Positions 25,709 through 36,299 of a stretch of 64,000 nt of DNA are shown piece by piece (position 1 is the first letter of the stretch; each line of letters starts with the position of its first letter). The stretch comes from Peptococcaceae bacterium BICA1-7. Its GTDB lineage: Bacteria; Bacillota; Desulfotomaculia; Desulfotomaculales; Desulfocucumaceae. Location of the stretch: positions 35,115-99,114 of the forward strand of contig JUEB01000021.1 of the NCBI GenBank assembly GCA_000802095.1, read 5' to 3'. The notes under the pieces are model-generated. The model saw only the letters and a list, made by a program, of their open reading frames with translations, made no database searches and was not told where the DNA came from. The position numbers and the translations under genes are program-made.

Positions 25709-26587
25709 CTAAGCTTTGGCGGTCTTTAGCTTGCTCTTCTTTTCCATGAGCCTCAAGTCCACCCAGATGGCGCTGGCGTTAAATATTGAGGAGTAGCACC
25801 CAATGCCCACCCCGATGATCATTGCCAGTACAAAGTTCTTCACGGTAGCGCCGCCCAGGAAGTAAAGGGCCAGCAGCACAAACATAACCGTGAGCACCGT
25901 GTTTATGGATCGGGCCAGGGTCTGCCAGATGCTGAGATTAACCAGGTCCTCCAGGGACTGGCCTTTCTTCTTCATATTTAGATTTTCCCTGATCCGGTCA
26001 AAAATTACAATGGTATCGTTTATGGAATAACCGATTATAGTCAATATGGCAGCTATAAAGGCGCTGTCCACCTCAATCTGAAAGATTGAGAACAGCCCTA
26101 TAACTATCAGCACATCATGCAAAAGGGCCACAATGGCCGCAATGCCCTGCCTTAACTCAAACCTGAAGGTAATGTATACCACCATCAGCGCCGAGGCGAC
26201 CAAAAGAGCCCAGAAGGCGTTCCAGAAGAGCTCGGTGCTTATGATGGGGTCCACGTACTCGTTCCTTAGAAGGGTGGCGCTTCCTATACTGCTGTTGAAG
26301 GCCTCCATTATCTTGGCGCTGTCCTCCTGGGTCAGCTTGGAGGTGCGTATCAGAAAGTCGCTATCTCCGCTCTGCTGTATGTGACCGGACCCAAAGCCCT
26401 GCTGATCCACCACGTTTCTTACCTGTTCCACCTGAACCTGGCCGGCAAACCGGACCTCCATTATGCTGCCGCTACTGAAGTCAATGCCCCAGTTCATACC
26501 CCGCACGGCAAGGGAAACTATTCCCGGGAGTATCAACAAAAGAGACAGAACATAAAATATTTTTCTATGCTTTACAAAGTGAAACAC
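25709..26587 (-). CDS. secF: Protein translocase subunit SecF
   Basis: SecF works with SecD and YajC to drive late steps of Sec export with the proton gradient. The family motifs GIDFSSGSIMEVRF (P1 loop region) and the TM4 block IGYSINDTIVIFDRIREN are complete, with six membrane segments. I start at the GTG at 26587, because AGGGAGGGG lies 6 bp upstream and secD stops at 26601. The TTG at 26632 would overlap secD by 32 bp. The result is 293 residues, normal for SecF. Confidence 0.95.
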   Translation of the reverse strand: MFHFVKHRKIFYVLSLLLILPGIVSLAVRGMNWGIDFSSGSIMEVRFAGQVQVEQVRNVVDQQGFGSGHIQQSGDSDFLIRTSKLTQEDSAKIMEAFNSSIGSATLLRNEYVDPIISTELFWNAFWALLVASALMVVYITFRFELRQGIAAIVALLHDVLIVIGLFSIFQIEVDSAFIAAILTIIGYSINDTIVIFDRIRENLNMKKKGQSLEDLVNLSIWQTLARSINTVLTVMFVLLALYFLGGATVKNFVLAMIIGVGIGCYSSIFNASAIWVDLRLMEKKSKLKTAKA

Positions 26588-26600
26588 TCTTTTCCCCTCC

Positions 26601-27845
26601 CTATGCCCCGAAATATTTGGGACTCTTGACAAAATTGGCGGCCGCCACCAGGTGCAGGAGCCATCTGGTTATTGTAATAGCAGTGAACATGCTGGCCGCT
26701 ATACCTATTATAAGGGTGACCGCAAATCCCTTGATGGGGCCTGTGCCCAGGAACATAAGCACAGCTGCAGCCAAAACAGTGGTGGTGTTGGCGTCAAAGA
26801 CAGCCACAAACCCCCTCTTGAAGCCGGCGTCTATGGCCGCCCGCAGGCTCTTGCCGGTACGCAGCTCCTCCCTTATCCGCTCAAATATAATAACGTTGGT
26901 ATCCACCGCAATGCCAAGAGAGAGCAGGAAGCCCGCAATCCCAGGCAGAGTCATGGTGACATGGAACCCGGCATATACCCATAGCACAATCAGCGAGTAT
27001 ATAACCAGAGCGAAGCTGGCCACCAGTCCGGGCAGCCTGTAGTACATCAGCATAAACACCAGTATGGCGGTAATCCCCACCACTCCGGCATGCTTTGACT
27101 TGGCCAGTGAGTCGGCGCCCAGGGCCGGTCCCACCGTCCTCTTCTCCATAACCTCCACCTTGACGGGCAGTGCGCCGGAACGTAGGAGAATGGCTATGGT
27201 GTGGGCCTCCTCAAGGGTGGAGTACCCGGTTATTTCAGCCTTGCCCCCGGTAATAGGCTCTGTCACGGTAGGGGTCTGCAGTGTCTTTCCATCCAGTACG
27301 ATGGATATGGGCCTACCCACGTTGGCTGTAGTGGCCTGGGCAAATTTTTGGGTTCCCTCGGGCTTGAAGCTTAAATTTACCACGTTGGACCCATTGGGGT
27401 TTTTAGCCTCCTGGGCATCCTCAAGATCCTTTCCGGTGACCACCACATTTCCCTGGGAGTCTTTAAACTCCAGGAAGGCTGTTTTAACCATGGTGTTTAC
27501 AGCATCCTCGGGGTCCTTAATGCCGGCCAGCTCAATGATCATTCTGCGCTCGCCCTGCTGCTGAATTACCGGCTCGGAAACCCCAAACTGGTTAACCCTG
27601 TTTTCCAGCACAGCCTTCAGCTGTTTCATTGACTCGGGAGTAACTTTTGCCTCTTCGGTATCCTTTGCCTCTATGACAACGTGAACTCCTCCCTGGAGGT
27701 CGAGCCCCAGGTTAATCCACTTGGTCAGGGGCAGATAATTTTTAGTGTACTGGTTCTCCGCCAGTCCAGGCGCCACTGAAAGGAAAACCGCCAGCGCCAC
27801 CAGCGCGGCGACCACCACCATGGCACCCACCTTACTCCACCTCAT
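26601..27845 (-). CDS. secD: Protein translocase subunit SecD
   Basis: SecD is the larger RND-type partner of SecF. It has TM1 near the start, the GLDLQGGVHVVIEAKD motif, the P1 base and head regions (about 60-240), and a TM2-6 block with GFLLSLGIAVDTNVIIFERIREELR. Length is 414, typical for the short Gram-positive SecD. The ribosome site AAAGGAGAG precedes ATG at 27845. It is upstream of secF in the same transcript. Confidence 0.96.
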   Translation of the reverse strand: MRWSKVGAMVVVAALVALAVFLSVAPGLAENQYTKNYLPLTKWINLGLDLQGGVHVVIEAKDTEEAKVTPESMKQLKAVLENRVNQFGVSEPVIQQQGERRMIIELAGIKDPEDAVNTMVKTAFLEFKDSQGNVVVTGKDLEDAQEAKNPNGSNVVNLSFKPEGTQKFAQATTANVGRPISIVLDGKTLQTPTVTEPITGGKAEITGYSTLEEAHTIAILLRSGALPVKVEVMEKRTVGPALGADSLAKSKHAGVVGITAILVFMLMYYRLPGLVASFALVIYSLIVLWVYAGFHVTMTLPGIAGFLLSLGIAVDTNVIIFERIREELRTGKSLRAAIDAGFKRGFVAVFDANTTTVLAAAVLMFLGTGPIKGFAVTLIIGIAASMFTAITITRWLLHLVAAANFVKSPKYFGA

Positions 27846-27887
27846 GTAATTCTCTCTCCTTTACTACTATACTATAATGCATTTTGG

Positions 27888-28547
27888 TTACAGCAGCTTG
27901 GAACCGTTTATAATCAACTCAAAATTGCACTCAAGGAAAGCAGCCGCCCTGCGGCATAGCATCATTCGGGTGAGAAATATTTCAAAATACTCCATTACCG
28001 GGCATATTTCAATATCTATGGTCAGATCCATGGTTATTGTCCTTCGGGCTGTGTCCACCAGTACCGAAGCGTTCTCGGCGGCGTAATTGACCCTGTCATG
28101 AATATCAAAGGTGGCAAAATCAGTATTCCTGACCCTTGAGCGGTGCACATCGGACTTGTCCGCCAGGATAAGGGCCGCAGCCACCACATTTACCGGCTGC
28201 CCGTACTGCTCCTCATGATTGGCTATGGCCGACAGTACAACTGCTATCTCATCAGGCAGCATTCCCATACCGGAAAGTATAGGATATACTATCATAGCTC
28301 CTGATATACCGTGATCATTACGGCTGACCACATTGCCTATATCATGCAGGTAGCCGGCTATGGCCGCCAGCTCGGACTCTCTTTGGGAGTATCCAAGCCT
28401 TTCTATTATATTGCTGGCTATACCGCTGACCAGTTCCAGGTGCCGGTCGCTGTGCTCGGTAAATCCCATAGCCCCCAGAAATTCGTTTCCCTTCCTGATA
28501 AAGCTGTTCACCACCGGGTTTAACATGATCTCCTGCAGCGTTGGCAT
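27888..28547 (-). CDS. HD-domain phosphohydrolase
   Basis: The 219-residue protein has an HD metal site: H of the FTEHSDRHLELV helix, HDIGN (YLHDIGNVVSRNDHG) and a later ANHEEQYG and ADKSDVHRSRV. It resembles HD hydrolases of nucleotides or cyclic dinucleotides; the substrate is unknown. ATG 28547 is chosen because AGGAGG lies 6 bp upstream, while the upstream start at 28565 has none. It sits between yajC and secD on the same strand, an arrangement I recall from Clostridia. Confidence 0.85.
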   Translation of the reverse strand: MPTLQEIMLNPVVNSFIRKGNEFLGAMGFTEHSDRHLELVSGIASNIIERLGYSQRESELAAIAGYLHDIGNVVSRNDHGISGAMIVYPILSGMGMLPDEIAVVLSAIANHEEQYGQPVNVVAAALILADKSDVHRSRVRNTDFATFDIHDRVNYAAENASVLVDTARRTITMDLTIDIEICPVMEYFEIFLTRMMLCRRAAAFLECNFELIINGSKLL

Positions 28548-28611
28548 CGAATCCTCCTGGCACAAATAGCCTCATTGTGGTGAATTTGGTAAGCTGCTCC
28601 TTACGGAGAAA

Positions 28612-28635
28612 GAGAGTAGACCCCTGCCTACTCTC
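28612..28635 (-). promoter_or_regulatory. Hairpin between yajC and the HD gene
   Basis: An 8-bp perfect stem (28612-28619 with 28628-28635) with an 8-nt loop lies in the 160-bp spacer. There is no T tract on either side, so it is more likely an mRNA processing or stability element than a full terminator. Confidence 0.4.
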
Positions 28636-28709
28636 CGAACGCCCTTTCAGGTACCGGTTCTTTAGGAACGTCTATATGAAGGCCGACGTCCATCCGGGTG
28701 CCGGCACTG

Positions 28710-29009
28710 TTATTCTTTCTTTTCTTCTTCTTCTTCTTCCTCTGCAGACTCACGGACCTGTGCGATGGCGTTTTTAAGAACTTGAATACGCACACCGTCG
28801 GCAACCCGGATAATTAAGGTGTCTTCCTTTACCTTAACCACAGCGCCCATTATTCCGCCTGCTGTAACAATTCTGTCATTCGCCTTCAGTCCCCTGATCA
28901 TCTCCTGGTGCTTCTTCTGCCTTTGCTGCTGCGGCCTGATCATAAGGAAATAAAGTATAGCAAAAATTGCTACAATAAATATTAACTGGCTGTACTGACT
29001 GCTTGGCAT
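28710..29009 (-). CDS. yajC: Preprotein translocase subunit YajC
   Basis: This is a 100-residue single-span protein (LIFIVAIFAILYFLMIRPQQQRQKK, about 8-32) with the YajC signature and a GLKANDRIVTAGGI core. The tail is poly-acidic (a run of Glu, then KKE). ATG 29009 is chosen, since AAAGGAGG overlaps the more upstream ATG at 29021. YajC associates with SecDF, and its place in front of secD-secF is conserved. Confidence 0.93.
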   Translation of the reverse strand: MPSSQYSQLIFIVAIFAILYFLMIRPQQQRQKKHQEMIRGLKANDRIVTAGGIMGAVVKVKEDTLIIRVADGVRIQVLKNAIAQVRESAEEEEEEEKKE

Positions 29010-29089
29010 ACCGTTAATCATCCTCCTTTCCACAAGGTGAATAATTCTTCGAGGCTTTACTGTTTTCCTTTATTTTTATATCACAAAAA

Positions 29090-30211
<1,122 letters not shown>

Positions 30212-30227
30212 TCATACTGCACAAACT

Positions 30228-30360
30228 CTCCGGTCGGAATTCAGAACCCAGAATTCAGAATACAGAATAGCCCCGGCATTACTTAAAAGCCTGGAGAAGG
30301 GCTTGCAAAGCTTCTGAATTCTGAATTCTGTCTCCTGTATTCTGACCGATAAGGAATACC
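30228..30360. repeat. Complete heptad fold-back element
   Basis: The left arm (about 30233-30268) has GGTCGGAATTCAG followed by AACCCAGAATTCAGAATACAG 7-mers. The right arm (30312-30347) is the inverse: TTCTGAA, TTCTGAA, TTCTGTC, TCCTGTA, then TTCTGACCG. The end ATAAGGAATACC and AGAATAAGC touch the queA stop codon at 30361. The centre is GCCTGGAGAAGGGCTTGCAAAGC. Confidence 0.8.
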
Positions 30361-31398
30361 CTATAGAATAAGCATTGCATCCCCGAAGCTGAAAAAGCGA
30401 TAACCTTTTTCCACCGCCTGCCGGTATGCGCCTAAAACCCTCTCCCGTCCGGCCATGGCGCTGACCATCATAATCAGGGTGGATCTGGGCAGGTGAAAGT
30501 TGGTTACCAGGCCCTGGACCACTTTAAAGCTGTATCCCGGATAAATAAAGATATCCGTCAGCCCCGACCCGGCCCTGACCCGGCCTTCCCCGTCAGCCCC
30601 GGACTCCAGGCAGCGCACAGTGGTGGTCCCCACGGCTATAACCCTGCTGCCGGGGTCCAGCGCCGCCCCGTTTATTACACCGGCCGCATCCTCAGATATT
30701 TCATAGTATTCCCCGTGCATGTGGTGGTGGTGGACATCCTCCACCTGCACAGGCCTGAAGGTGCCCAGACCTACATGCAGCACAACCGTCACTACCCTGA
30801 CGCCCAAAGCCCTTATTCTGTCCAGCAGTTCCCCGGTAAAATGCAGCCCGGCGGTGGGTGCGGCCACCGAACCCTCCTTACGGGCATATACCGTCTGGTA
30901 GCGGCCTGGGTCTTCGGGATATTTTTTTATATAGGGCGGCAGGGGCATTTTCCCTATTCTGCTTAATGCCTCATCAAAGGGAACGGTACTTTCAAAGCGG
31001 ATGATCCTTCCCCCGGCATCCGTGTTCTCCAGCACCATCCCTTTCAGGAGACCGTCTCCGAATAGAAGGGAGGTCCCCGCCCTGGCCCGGCGCCCAGGCC
31101 TTACCAGCACCTCCCACAGATTCTCTTCCCTTCTGGTCAAAAGGAGTACCTCCACCTGACCCCCCGAGCCCTCCTTTATACCCCAGAGCCTGGCCGGGAT
31201 TACCCTGGTATCGTTTAAAACCAGCACATCACCAGGCCTTAGGTAGTCCGCAATATCCTTAAATCTTTTGTGCTCAATCTGATCGCCATTTTTGGGCACC
31301 ACCATGAGCCTGGACTGGTCGCGGCAGGGCAGAGGGTCCTGGGCTATCAAGTCCTCGGGAAGGTAATAGTCAAAGTCAGTAGTCTTTAAAATACTCAT
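30361..31398 (-). CDS. queA: S-adenosylmethionine:tRNA ribosyltransferase-isomerase
   Basis: QueA transfers the ribosyl group of SAM to preQ1-tRNA, giving epoxyqueuosine. The family blocks are present: YYLPEDLIAQDP at the start, VLNDTRVIPARL, APTAGLHFT and HLPRSTLIMMVSA. ATG 31398 overlaps the spoIID stop by four bases (ATGA coupling). The start at 31428 lies inside spoIID. The length is 345. The product feeds QueH (33168) and follows Tgt in the pathway. Confidence 0.96.
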   Translation of the reverse strand: MSILKTTDFDYYLPEDLIAQDPLPCRDQSRLMVVPKNGDQIEHKRFKDIADYLRPGDVLVLNDTRVIPARLWGIKEGSGGQVEVLLLTRREENLWEVLVRPGRRARAGTSLLFGDGLLKGMVLENTDAGGRIIRFESTVPFDEALSRIGKMPLPPYIKKYPEDPGRYQTVYARKEGSVAAPTAGLHFTGELLDRIRALGVRVVTVVLHVGLGTFRPVQVEDVHHHHMHGEYYEISEDAAGVINGAALDPGSRVIAVGTTTVRCLESGADGEGRVRAGSGLTDIFIYPGYSFKVVQGLVTNFHLPRSTLIMMVSAMAGRERVLGAYRQAVEKGYRFFSFGDAMLIL

Positions 31399-32819
31399 TC
31401 TACCCCGCTTAACGGACCTATCCCGCAATTATTATAATAGTATTCCAATATTTCCTGGTAGTTATAACCCTGGTTGGCCATTCCACAGGCGCCGTACTGG
31501 GACATCCCCAGGCCGTGCCCGTATCCCGACCCGGTAAGTGTTACCGAGACCAGCCTGCCCGAGATATCCCGGTCTGTTTTTATTTCAAAAAGTGAGCTTT
31601 TCAGCCCCAGGGCCATCCGGACCGAATCAGCGTTGCCAATTTCCACCGTCAGCTGCTGTCCGTCACCGTCCACTCCGGTAATCTTTATTCTTTTGGCCCT
31701 GGCCCCGGACGAGGTCTTATCCAGCACTGCAATATCGTCTACCGCAGAAAACACTCTTTCCGGGGAGTTTGCTGTGTTGAAGAGGCCTTTTTTACTGTTC
31801 AACTGGTCAGCCAGCTGACTGGAGTTATAAGAAACCACCCAGTCGTAATGCTCATCGTTACTGTCATGGGGGTCTGGCCTTGACACGATATATTCCAGGC
31901 TCTCCTGCCAGACATCCTGGACGTTTTCGGTAAAGCCCCCGCTGCTGCTGTGGAAAAAGGCGCTTATGGGTTTCCCCCTGTTTAACAGGGCCTGACCGGC
32001 GGTGTCATTTACGGCCCTGGTGGAATTGGGATTTTCGGCGTCATACCCCCCGTACACCTGGCTCATCTGGGTGGCCAGTATATCAAAGCCGTAAGCGCTA
32101 TACGTGCCCAGGTGGGCCAGGGCAAAGGTGCGGGAGGCTACAGCCTGGGCCTTTTGCGCCTCCTGGGGCCAGGCCGCCGGCATTTCCCGGGGCAGAACCC
32201 CGTACAGATACTCTTCCAGGGGCAGCTCGTTTATTATAGTGATGCCCTGACCCTGGGCCCTGAACTCCATATCACCCCGGAACCTCTGCGTCCGCCCTGA
32301 TAATAGCAGAGAGACCAGATTCAGGCCCCCGCCCCCCTGGATGGAAGACCTTCCTGACCCGCTTAAAAGGCTTACACCGGAATCTATACTTACGGAAGAC
32401 ACACTGCCTCCGCCAATAATCACCGATACTTTGTCAGACTGCTCTATGTTCTTAATAGAGCCATCTCCCCCCAGAACCGACACCGATCTGCTTACCTGCT
32501 CCAGCCCCAGAGCGCGGCCGGAGCCTGCAATTAGCTCACCGTTTCTGTATAGCTGCAGCTCTCCTCCCGGGCATCTGACCTCCCAAGGGTCACCGGGGAG
32601 CACCTCGGCCAATACCTCCCCCGACTGCCTGTCCACCGCATGGTAGGCCCCCTGCACAAAAAACTCCTGGCTAATAATATCCTGGGCCATTCCCACCCTT
32701 ATCCCCTTGGGTGACACAACCACCCTGCCCTCAGCAGTCGGTGGTAAAACCAGCAAAAGAAACACCGCCAGCATAAAGCCAGCTGCCTTGTAGGAACTTA
32801 AGCCGGAAAATCTGCCCAT
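31395..32819 (-). CDS. spoIID: SpoIID/LytB-type protein (stage II sporulation protein D-like)
   Basis: This exported protein has a signal peptide (AAGFMLAVFLLLVLPPTAEG) and a C-terminal SpoIID domain: LPLEEYLYGVLPREMPAAWPQEAQKAQAVASRTFAL, DILATQMSQVYGG, SGGFTENVQDVW, and GYGHGLGMSQYGACGMA at the end. SpoIID is a lytic transglycosylase needed for engulfment; LytB-like relatives are amidase enhancers. The ATG at 32819 uses the GGAGG inside the upstream ATG context. Its 474 residues exceed Bacillus SpoIID (about 340) owing to an N-terminal SPOR-like, Gly/Ser-rich section (residues 70-170). It is coupled to queA by ATGA overlap. Confidence 0.92.
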   Translation of the reverse strand: MGRFSGLSSYKAAGFMLAVFLLLVLPPTAEGRVVVSPKGIRVGMAQDIISQEFFVQGAYHAVDRQSGEVLAEVLPGDPWEVRCPGGELQLYRNGELIAGSGRALGLEQVSRSVSVLGGDGSIKNIEQSDKVSVIIGGGSVSSVSIDSGVSLLSGSGRSSIQGGGGLNLVSLLLSGRTQRFRGDMEFRAQGQGITIINELPLEEYLYGVLPREMPAAWPQEAQKAQAVASRTFALAHLGTYSAYGFDILATQMSQVYGGYDAENPNSTRAVNDTAGQALLNRGKPISAFFHSSSGGFTENVQDVWQESLEYIVSRPDPHDSNDEHYDWVVSYNSSQLADQLNSKKGLFNTANSPERVFSAVDDIAVLDKTSSGARAKRIKITGVDGDGQQLTVEIGNADSVRMALGLKSSLFEIKTDRDISGRLVSVTLTGSGYGHGLGMSQYGACGMANQGYNYQEILEYYYNNCGIGPLSGVE

Positions 32820-32911
32820 GTCAGCCTCCATTGTAATAATTATACTTTCTTGTAAACTTCGACAATATGAGAGCTTTTTCCTGCCGGGTTAAAAGTCCCA
32901 TTTAACAGTCT

Positions 32912-32935
32912 AACAGCCACCCTGCGGCGGCTGTT
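32912..32935 (-). terminator. Weak hairpin between the DUF2905 gene and spoIID
   Basis: A 7-bp stem (32912-32918 with 32929-32935) lies just after the DUF2905 stop codon, with no clear T run. Termination or attenuation is possible. Confidence 0.4.
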
Positions 32936-32937
32936 GC

Positions 32938-33171
32938 CTATCTCCTGAATATTATGTTCAGCACTACCGTCAGTACAATGCTAAGAATAATGGAGGTGAC
33001 CAGGGGAAAGTAAAAGCTGAAATTTCCTTTCTGAAAGAATATGTCTCCGGGCAGGCGGCCAAGGCTGAAAAATTTTCCCGCCGCCAGCATAATAAGCCCA
33101 AGCAGCACCAGGAAAAGTCCCCCCAGCAGTACCATCTTTCCCAGTGAATAGAAGGGGCCCGCCAATATCAA
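32938..33171 (-). CDS. DUF2905 small membrane protein
   Basis: The 77-residue protein has two membrane segments flanking the family motif GRLPGDIFFQKGNFSFYFPL. DUF2905 genes are regularly found beside ruv and que genes; the function is unknown. It overlaps the 3' end of queH by four bases, so it is translated together with it. Confidence 0.88.
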   Translation of the reverse strand: MILAGPFYSLGKMVLLGGLFLVLLGLIMLAAGKFFSLGRLPGDIFFQKGNFSFYFPLVTSIILSIVLTVVLNIIFRR

Positions 33172-33710
33172 CTCCCCCTGTTCTTTTTCCGGTAATATCT
33201 ATCCTTCTCACTGTATATACAGCCGCAGTATTTTTGCCTGTACATCTCCAGTTCCCTGGAACGATCCACCGCCTCCCGGTAACCGGGGCGGAAATCCTGG
33301 TAATAAAAGCTTACACCGGCTTTCCCGGCTATCGCCTCCCCTATTTCCCGGATCAGGTCATGCTTCTGATAGGGGCTTACCAAAAGGGTGCTGGAAAAAC
33401 AGTCATAGCCCTCCCGGGCGGCAATCTCAGCGGTGCGCCCAAGCCTCATGGCATAGCAAAAGGAGCATCTGTCCGACTCCCTGTTGACCACACCCCTGAT
33501 AAATTCCTCCAGCAGGTAGTCCTCATCAAACATCACCGGCAGATCTATGCTGCGGGCGTATGAGGCCAGTGTTTCCCTCCTGGCCCTCCACTCGGTGTAG
33601 GGATGAATATTGGGGTTAAAAAAATATCCCGTTACATCGGCCTCCTTCCTCAATACATCCACCGGATATATTGAGCAGGGGCCGCAGCAGGCATGAAGAA
33701 GAAGTTTCAT
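33168..33710 (-). CDS. queH: Epoxyqueuosine reductase QueH
   Basis: QueH (formerly DUF208) reduces epoxyqueuosine-tRNA to queuosine-tRNA, the last step of the pathway, replacing QueG. The N-terminal HACCGPCSIYP motif supplies the Cys pair and P-loop-like site; SDRCSFCYAMR supplies the second CxxC; and a third Cys pair appears in QKYCGCIYSE. These ligate an Fe-S cluster and an extra metal. The length of 180 is typical. The first gene after the ruvB gap, it is coupled to the DUF2905 gene. Confidence 0.93.
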   Translation of the reverse strand: MKLLLHACCGPCSIYPVDVLRKEADVTGYFFNPNIHPYTEWRARRETLASYARSIDLPVMFDEDYLLEEFIRGVVNRESDRCSFCYAMRLGRTAEIAAREGYDCFSSTLLVSPYQKHDLIREIGEAIAGKAGVSFYYQDFRPGYREAVDRSRELEMYRQKYCGCIYSEKDRYYRKKNRGS

Positions 33711-33751
33711 TTCCTACGGCCGTGCGGCCGGTCATCACCTCGCAGTAAATA

Positions 33752-33800
33752 GCTTATACTGTATTCTGACTCCTGTCTCCCGACCGGAGGTATTACCCAA
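33752..33800 (+). repeat. Short heptad-repeat remnant
   Basis: CTTATACTGTATTCTGACTC-type 7-mers end in CCGACCGGAGGTATTACCC, matching the end of the larger fold-back elements. It occupies most of the 100-bp gap between ruvB and queH. Confidence 0.65.
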
Positions 33801-33811
33801 AAGCAAGTATG

Positions 33812-34858
33812 CTATTCCAGCGGAAGGGTTCCCTGATCCCCGGCCTTTTTATCCTCACAGGCTATCCCCAGGTGCTGGTAAGTCACCGGGGTTACTATCC
33901 TACCACGGGGTGTCCGTGCCAAAAGCCCCTTCTGCATCAGGTAGGGCTCATATACGTCCTCCACCGTGTCGGACTCCTCGCCCACCGCAGCTGCCACAGT
34001 ATCCAGCCCCACCGGTCCCCCGCCGAATTTCTCTATTATTATACGCAGTATGCGCCGGTCTATCTCATCCAGCCCAAGGGGGTCCACCTCGAAAAATTCC
34101 AGGGCCTCAACGGCCACATTATGGTCTATCAGTCCCCCGTGCCTCACCTGGGCATAGTCCCTTACCCTTTTTAAAAGCCTGTTGGCCACTCTGGGGGTAC
34201 CCCTGGCCCTTTTGCCTATCTCGACAGCCCCCTCCCTGTCGATACCCACATTTAGTATACTGGCGGCCCTGGTTATTATGGACACCAGGTCATCCACCCC
34301 GTAATAGTCCAGCCTGCTGATCACCCCAAAGCGGTCCCGCAGGGGGGAGGTAATCATTCCGGCCCTGGTGGTGGCCCCTATGATAGTGAACCTTGGCAGC
34401 TCAAGCCTTATAGACCTGGCCCCTGGCCCCTTGCCGATAATTATGTCAATAACCGAATCTTCCATGGCGGGGTAGAGTATCTCCTCCACCGGCCTGCTCA
34501 GCCTGTGCACCTCATCTATAAAGAGAACATCACCGGCTGCCAGGTTGGTAAGTATGGCCGCCAGGTCGCCGGGCCTTTCAATGGCGGGACCGGAAGTAAC
34601 CCTTATGCTGACACCCATCTCATTGGCTATTATATTGGCCAGGGTAGTCTTGCCCAGTCCCGGAGGGCCAAATAAAAGAACATGGTCCAGGGTCTCGCCC
34701 CTGTTCCGGGCAGCCTTTATAAAAATATCAATAGTTTCCCGGACCTTTTTCTGCCCTATGTATTCAGAAAGCCTGCGGGGTCTCAGGCTTCCCTCTATCT
34801 CAGTGTCCTCAGACCCGGCCCCCGGGGATACTATCCTCTGATCGGGATTCATTTCCAT
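33812..34858 (-). CDS. ruvB: Holliday junction branch migration helicase RuvB
   Basis: RuvB is the AAA+ motor of the RuvAB branch-migration complex. Walker [10 protein letters not shown] is at 64-72, Walker [11 protein letters not shown], sensor [18 protein letters not shown], and the C-terminal winged helix ends near [11 protein letters not shown]. Length 348 is standard. It follows ruvA with a short spacer that holds a perfect 16-bp palindrome. Confidence 0.97.
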   Translation of the reverse strand: MEMNPDQRIVSPGAGSEDTEIEGSLRPRRLSEYIGQKKVRETIDIFIKAARNRGETLDHVLLFGPPGLGKTTLANIIANEMGVSIRVTSGPAIERPGDLAAILTNLAAGDVLFIDEVHRLSRPVEEILYPAMEDSVIDIIIGKGPGARSIRLELPRFTIIGATTRAGMITSPLRDRFGVISRLDYYGVDDLVSIITRAASILNVGIDREGAVEIGKRARGTPRVANRLLKRVRDYAQVRHGGLIDHNVAVEALEFFEVDPLGLDEIDRRILRIIIEKFGGGPVGLDTVAAAVGEESDTVEDVYEPYLMQKGLLARTPRGRIVTPVTYQHLGIACEDKKAGDQGTLPLE

Positions 34859-34878
34859 AACACAACCGTCCCTTATAT

Positions 34879-34894
34879 GCCGCCCCGGGGCGGC
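34879..34894. promoter_or_regulatory. 16-bp perfect palindrome between ruvA and ruvB
   Basis: The palindrome GCCGCCCCGGGGCGGC has no loop and lies in the 45-bp ruvA-ruvB spacer, followed on neither side by a long T tract. It could form an mRNA hairpin that tunes ruvB expression. Confidence 0.35.
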
Positions 34895-34903
34895 TAAAAA
34901 TAA

Positions 34904-35518
34904 TTACCTGTTCAGTCGCCCCTCAGCCAATTGCCTGAGGGCAAGCCTGACCAATTCCTCAACGGGAGCACCGGGCCCGGCATCCCTGCCCGATCTTTCA
35001 ACGGCCGCGGCAGCCTGGGCCATTCCATATCCCAGCGCAACCAGGGCCTCAACTGCATCTGACGACGCCAGCCCGCCCCTTTCCGGGGAAGGTGACACAG
35101 TGGCGGGATATTCCTCTATCTTAAATTTATCCTTAAGCTCCAGTATAATCCTCTGGGCGCTTTTTTTACCTATTCCGGGAGCCCTGGTTAAGAGCCCCAC
35201 ATTTTCCTCCTTTACAGCCAGCACAAGGTTTTTGGGGGTGATCACCGAAAGAAGGCTCAGTGCGCCCCGGGGGCCTATGCCGCTTACATTAAGCAGGAGG
35301 CTGAAAATATCCAGAGCCTCCACCGTGTCAAATCCATAAAGGCTTATACCGTCCTCCCGCACCGACATAAAGGTGTGCAGAAGCACCTCCTCGCCCGGAG
35401 AGGGCAGCAGGGACAGAAGGGACAGAGGAACCTGGACGGAATACCCCACCCCGCTCACTTCCACTATGGCAGCGTCTCCCCTTATCGAATGAAGTCTTCC
35501 CCTGAGAAAAGCAATCAT
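34904..35518 (-). CDS. ruvA: Holliday junction branch migration protein RuvA
   Basis: RuvA forms the tetramer that holds the junction for RuvB. The N-terminal OB fold ([21 protein letters not shown]) is followed by two HhH motifs ([14 protein letters not shown] and [19 protein letters not shown]) and a C-terminal UBA-like domain ([21 protein letters not shown]). ATG 35518 overlaps the ruvC stop (ATGA), with AGGAGG 10 bp upstream. Length is 204. Confidence 0.96.
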   Translation of the reverse strand: MIAFLRGRLHSIRGDAAIVEVSGVGYSVQVPLSLLSLLPSPGEEVLLHTFMSVREDGISLYGFDTVEALDIFSLLLNVSGIGPRGALSLLSVITPKNLVLAVKEENVGLLTRAPGIGKKSAQRIILELKDKFKIEEYPATVSPSPERGGLASSDAVEALVALGYGMAQAAAAVERSGRDAGPGAPVEELVRLALRQLAEGRLNR

Positions 35519-36012
35519 CTTCGCAAAGCCTCCTCTCCTGTCCACCTGAAGGCATGGCAGGCCCCCACCGCCAGGGCGTCCGCCACATCATCGGGGCTGG
35601 GTACTTCCTTTAGGCTAAACAAGGCCCGGACCATAAACTGCACCTGCTCCTTGGCCGCCCTGCCGTTCCCGGCCACAGCCTGCTTTACCTGCAGCGGGGT
35701 GTATTCGTACACCTTTATCCCCGCCTGCACGGCGGCCAGCATGGCCACCCCCCTGGCATGCCCCACCGCCAGGGCTGTTTTTACATTTTTATTGAAAAAA
35801 AGCTCCTCTATGGCAAAATGGTCCGGGCTGTATTTTTTTATAATTTCCGTCAGCCTGCCGTGCAGAATACCCAGGCGGCCGGCCAGCTCCATCTTTGAGT
35901 CTGTCCTCACACACCCGTATTCATATGCTGTAAAGCTGTTGCCCTTAAAGCCGATCACCCCATAGCCGGTGATGGCCGTGCCGGGATCAATGCCCAGAAT
36001 AATCAAAGTCAC
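35515..36012 (-). CDS. ruvC: Holliday junction resolvase RuvC
   Basis: RuvC cuts Holliday junctions symmetrically with two metals. The catalytic acidic residues are in [15 protein letters not shown] (Asp9), FAIEELFF (Glu), and the [12 protein letters not shown] block (Asp pair). Length 165 is standard. It is the first gene of ruvCAB and is coupled to ruvA. Confidence 0.96.
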   Translation of the reverse strand: MTLIILGIDPGTAITGYGVIGFKGNSFTAYEYGCVRTDSKMELAGRLGILHGRLTEIIKKYSPDHFAIEELFFNKNVKTALAVGHARGVAMLAAVQAGIKVYEYTPLQVKQAVAGNGRAAKEQVQFMVRALFSLKEVPSPDDVADALAVGACHAFRWTGEEALRR

Positions 36013-36079
36013 ATACCCACTTCGTTAATCATTTGAATAAAAAATTCTTGAGCCTTCCCGAAATATCCTTCTAAAAATA

Positions 36080-36297
36080 CCTTATACTGAAATTCTTACC
36101 GGTCGGAATTCAGAATTCAGAAGCCAGAAGCCAGAATTCCGGGCATTCCTTATTTTTTATAATCTGATGGTATCGCTGGCTGCACCATCAGAGTAAGAAA
36201 GATTGGTCTATGACCCTCAATTCAAACATTCCCATTCTGGATTCTGACTCCTGGCTTCTGGATTCCGACAGACTACTCACTCAGTATAAGGCATTTG
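36080..36297. repeat. Long fold-back element with terminal inverted repeats
   Basis: Nearly the whole ruvC-bofC gap is one element. Outer ends CTTATACTGA and TCAGTATAAG are inverted; GGTCGGAATTCAG and ATTCCGAC follow inward; left 7-mers GAATTCA, GAATTCA, GAAGCCA, GAAGCCA pair with right 7-mers ATTCTGG, ATTCTGA, CTCCTGG, CTTCTGG. At the centre TCTGATGG and CCATCAGA form a small stem. It is the clearest full-length member of the family and ends at the stop of the BofC-like gene. Confidence 0.85.
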
Positions 36298-36299
36298 GG

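Noticed and set aside
26587..26632. Longer SecF start overlapping secD
   Set aside because: The internal GTG at 26587 has an excellent ribosome site and avoids a 32-bp overlap.
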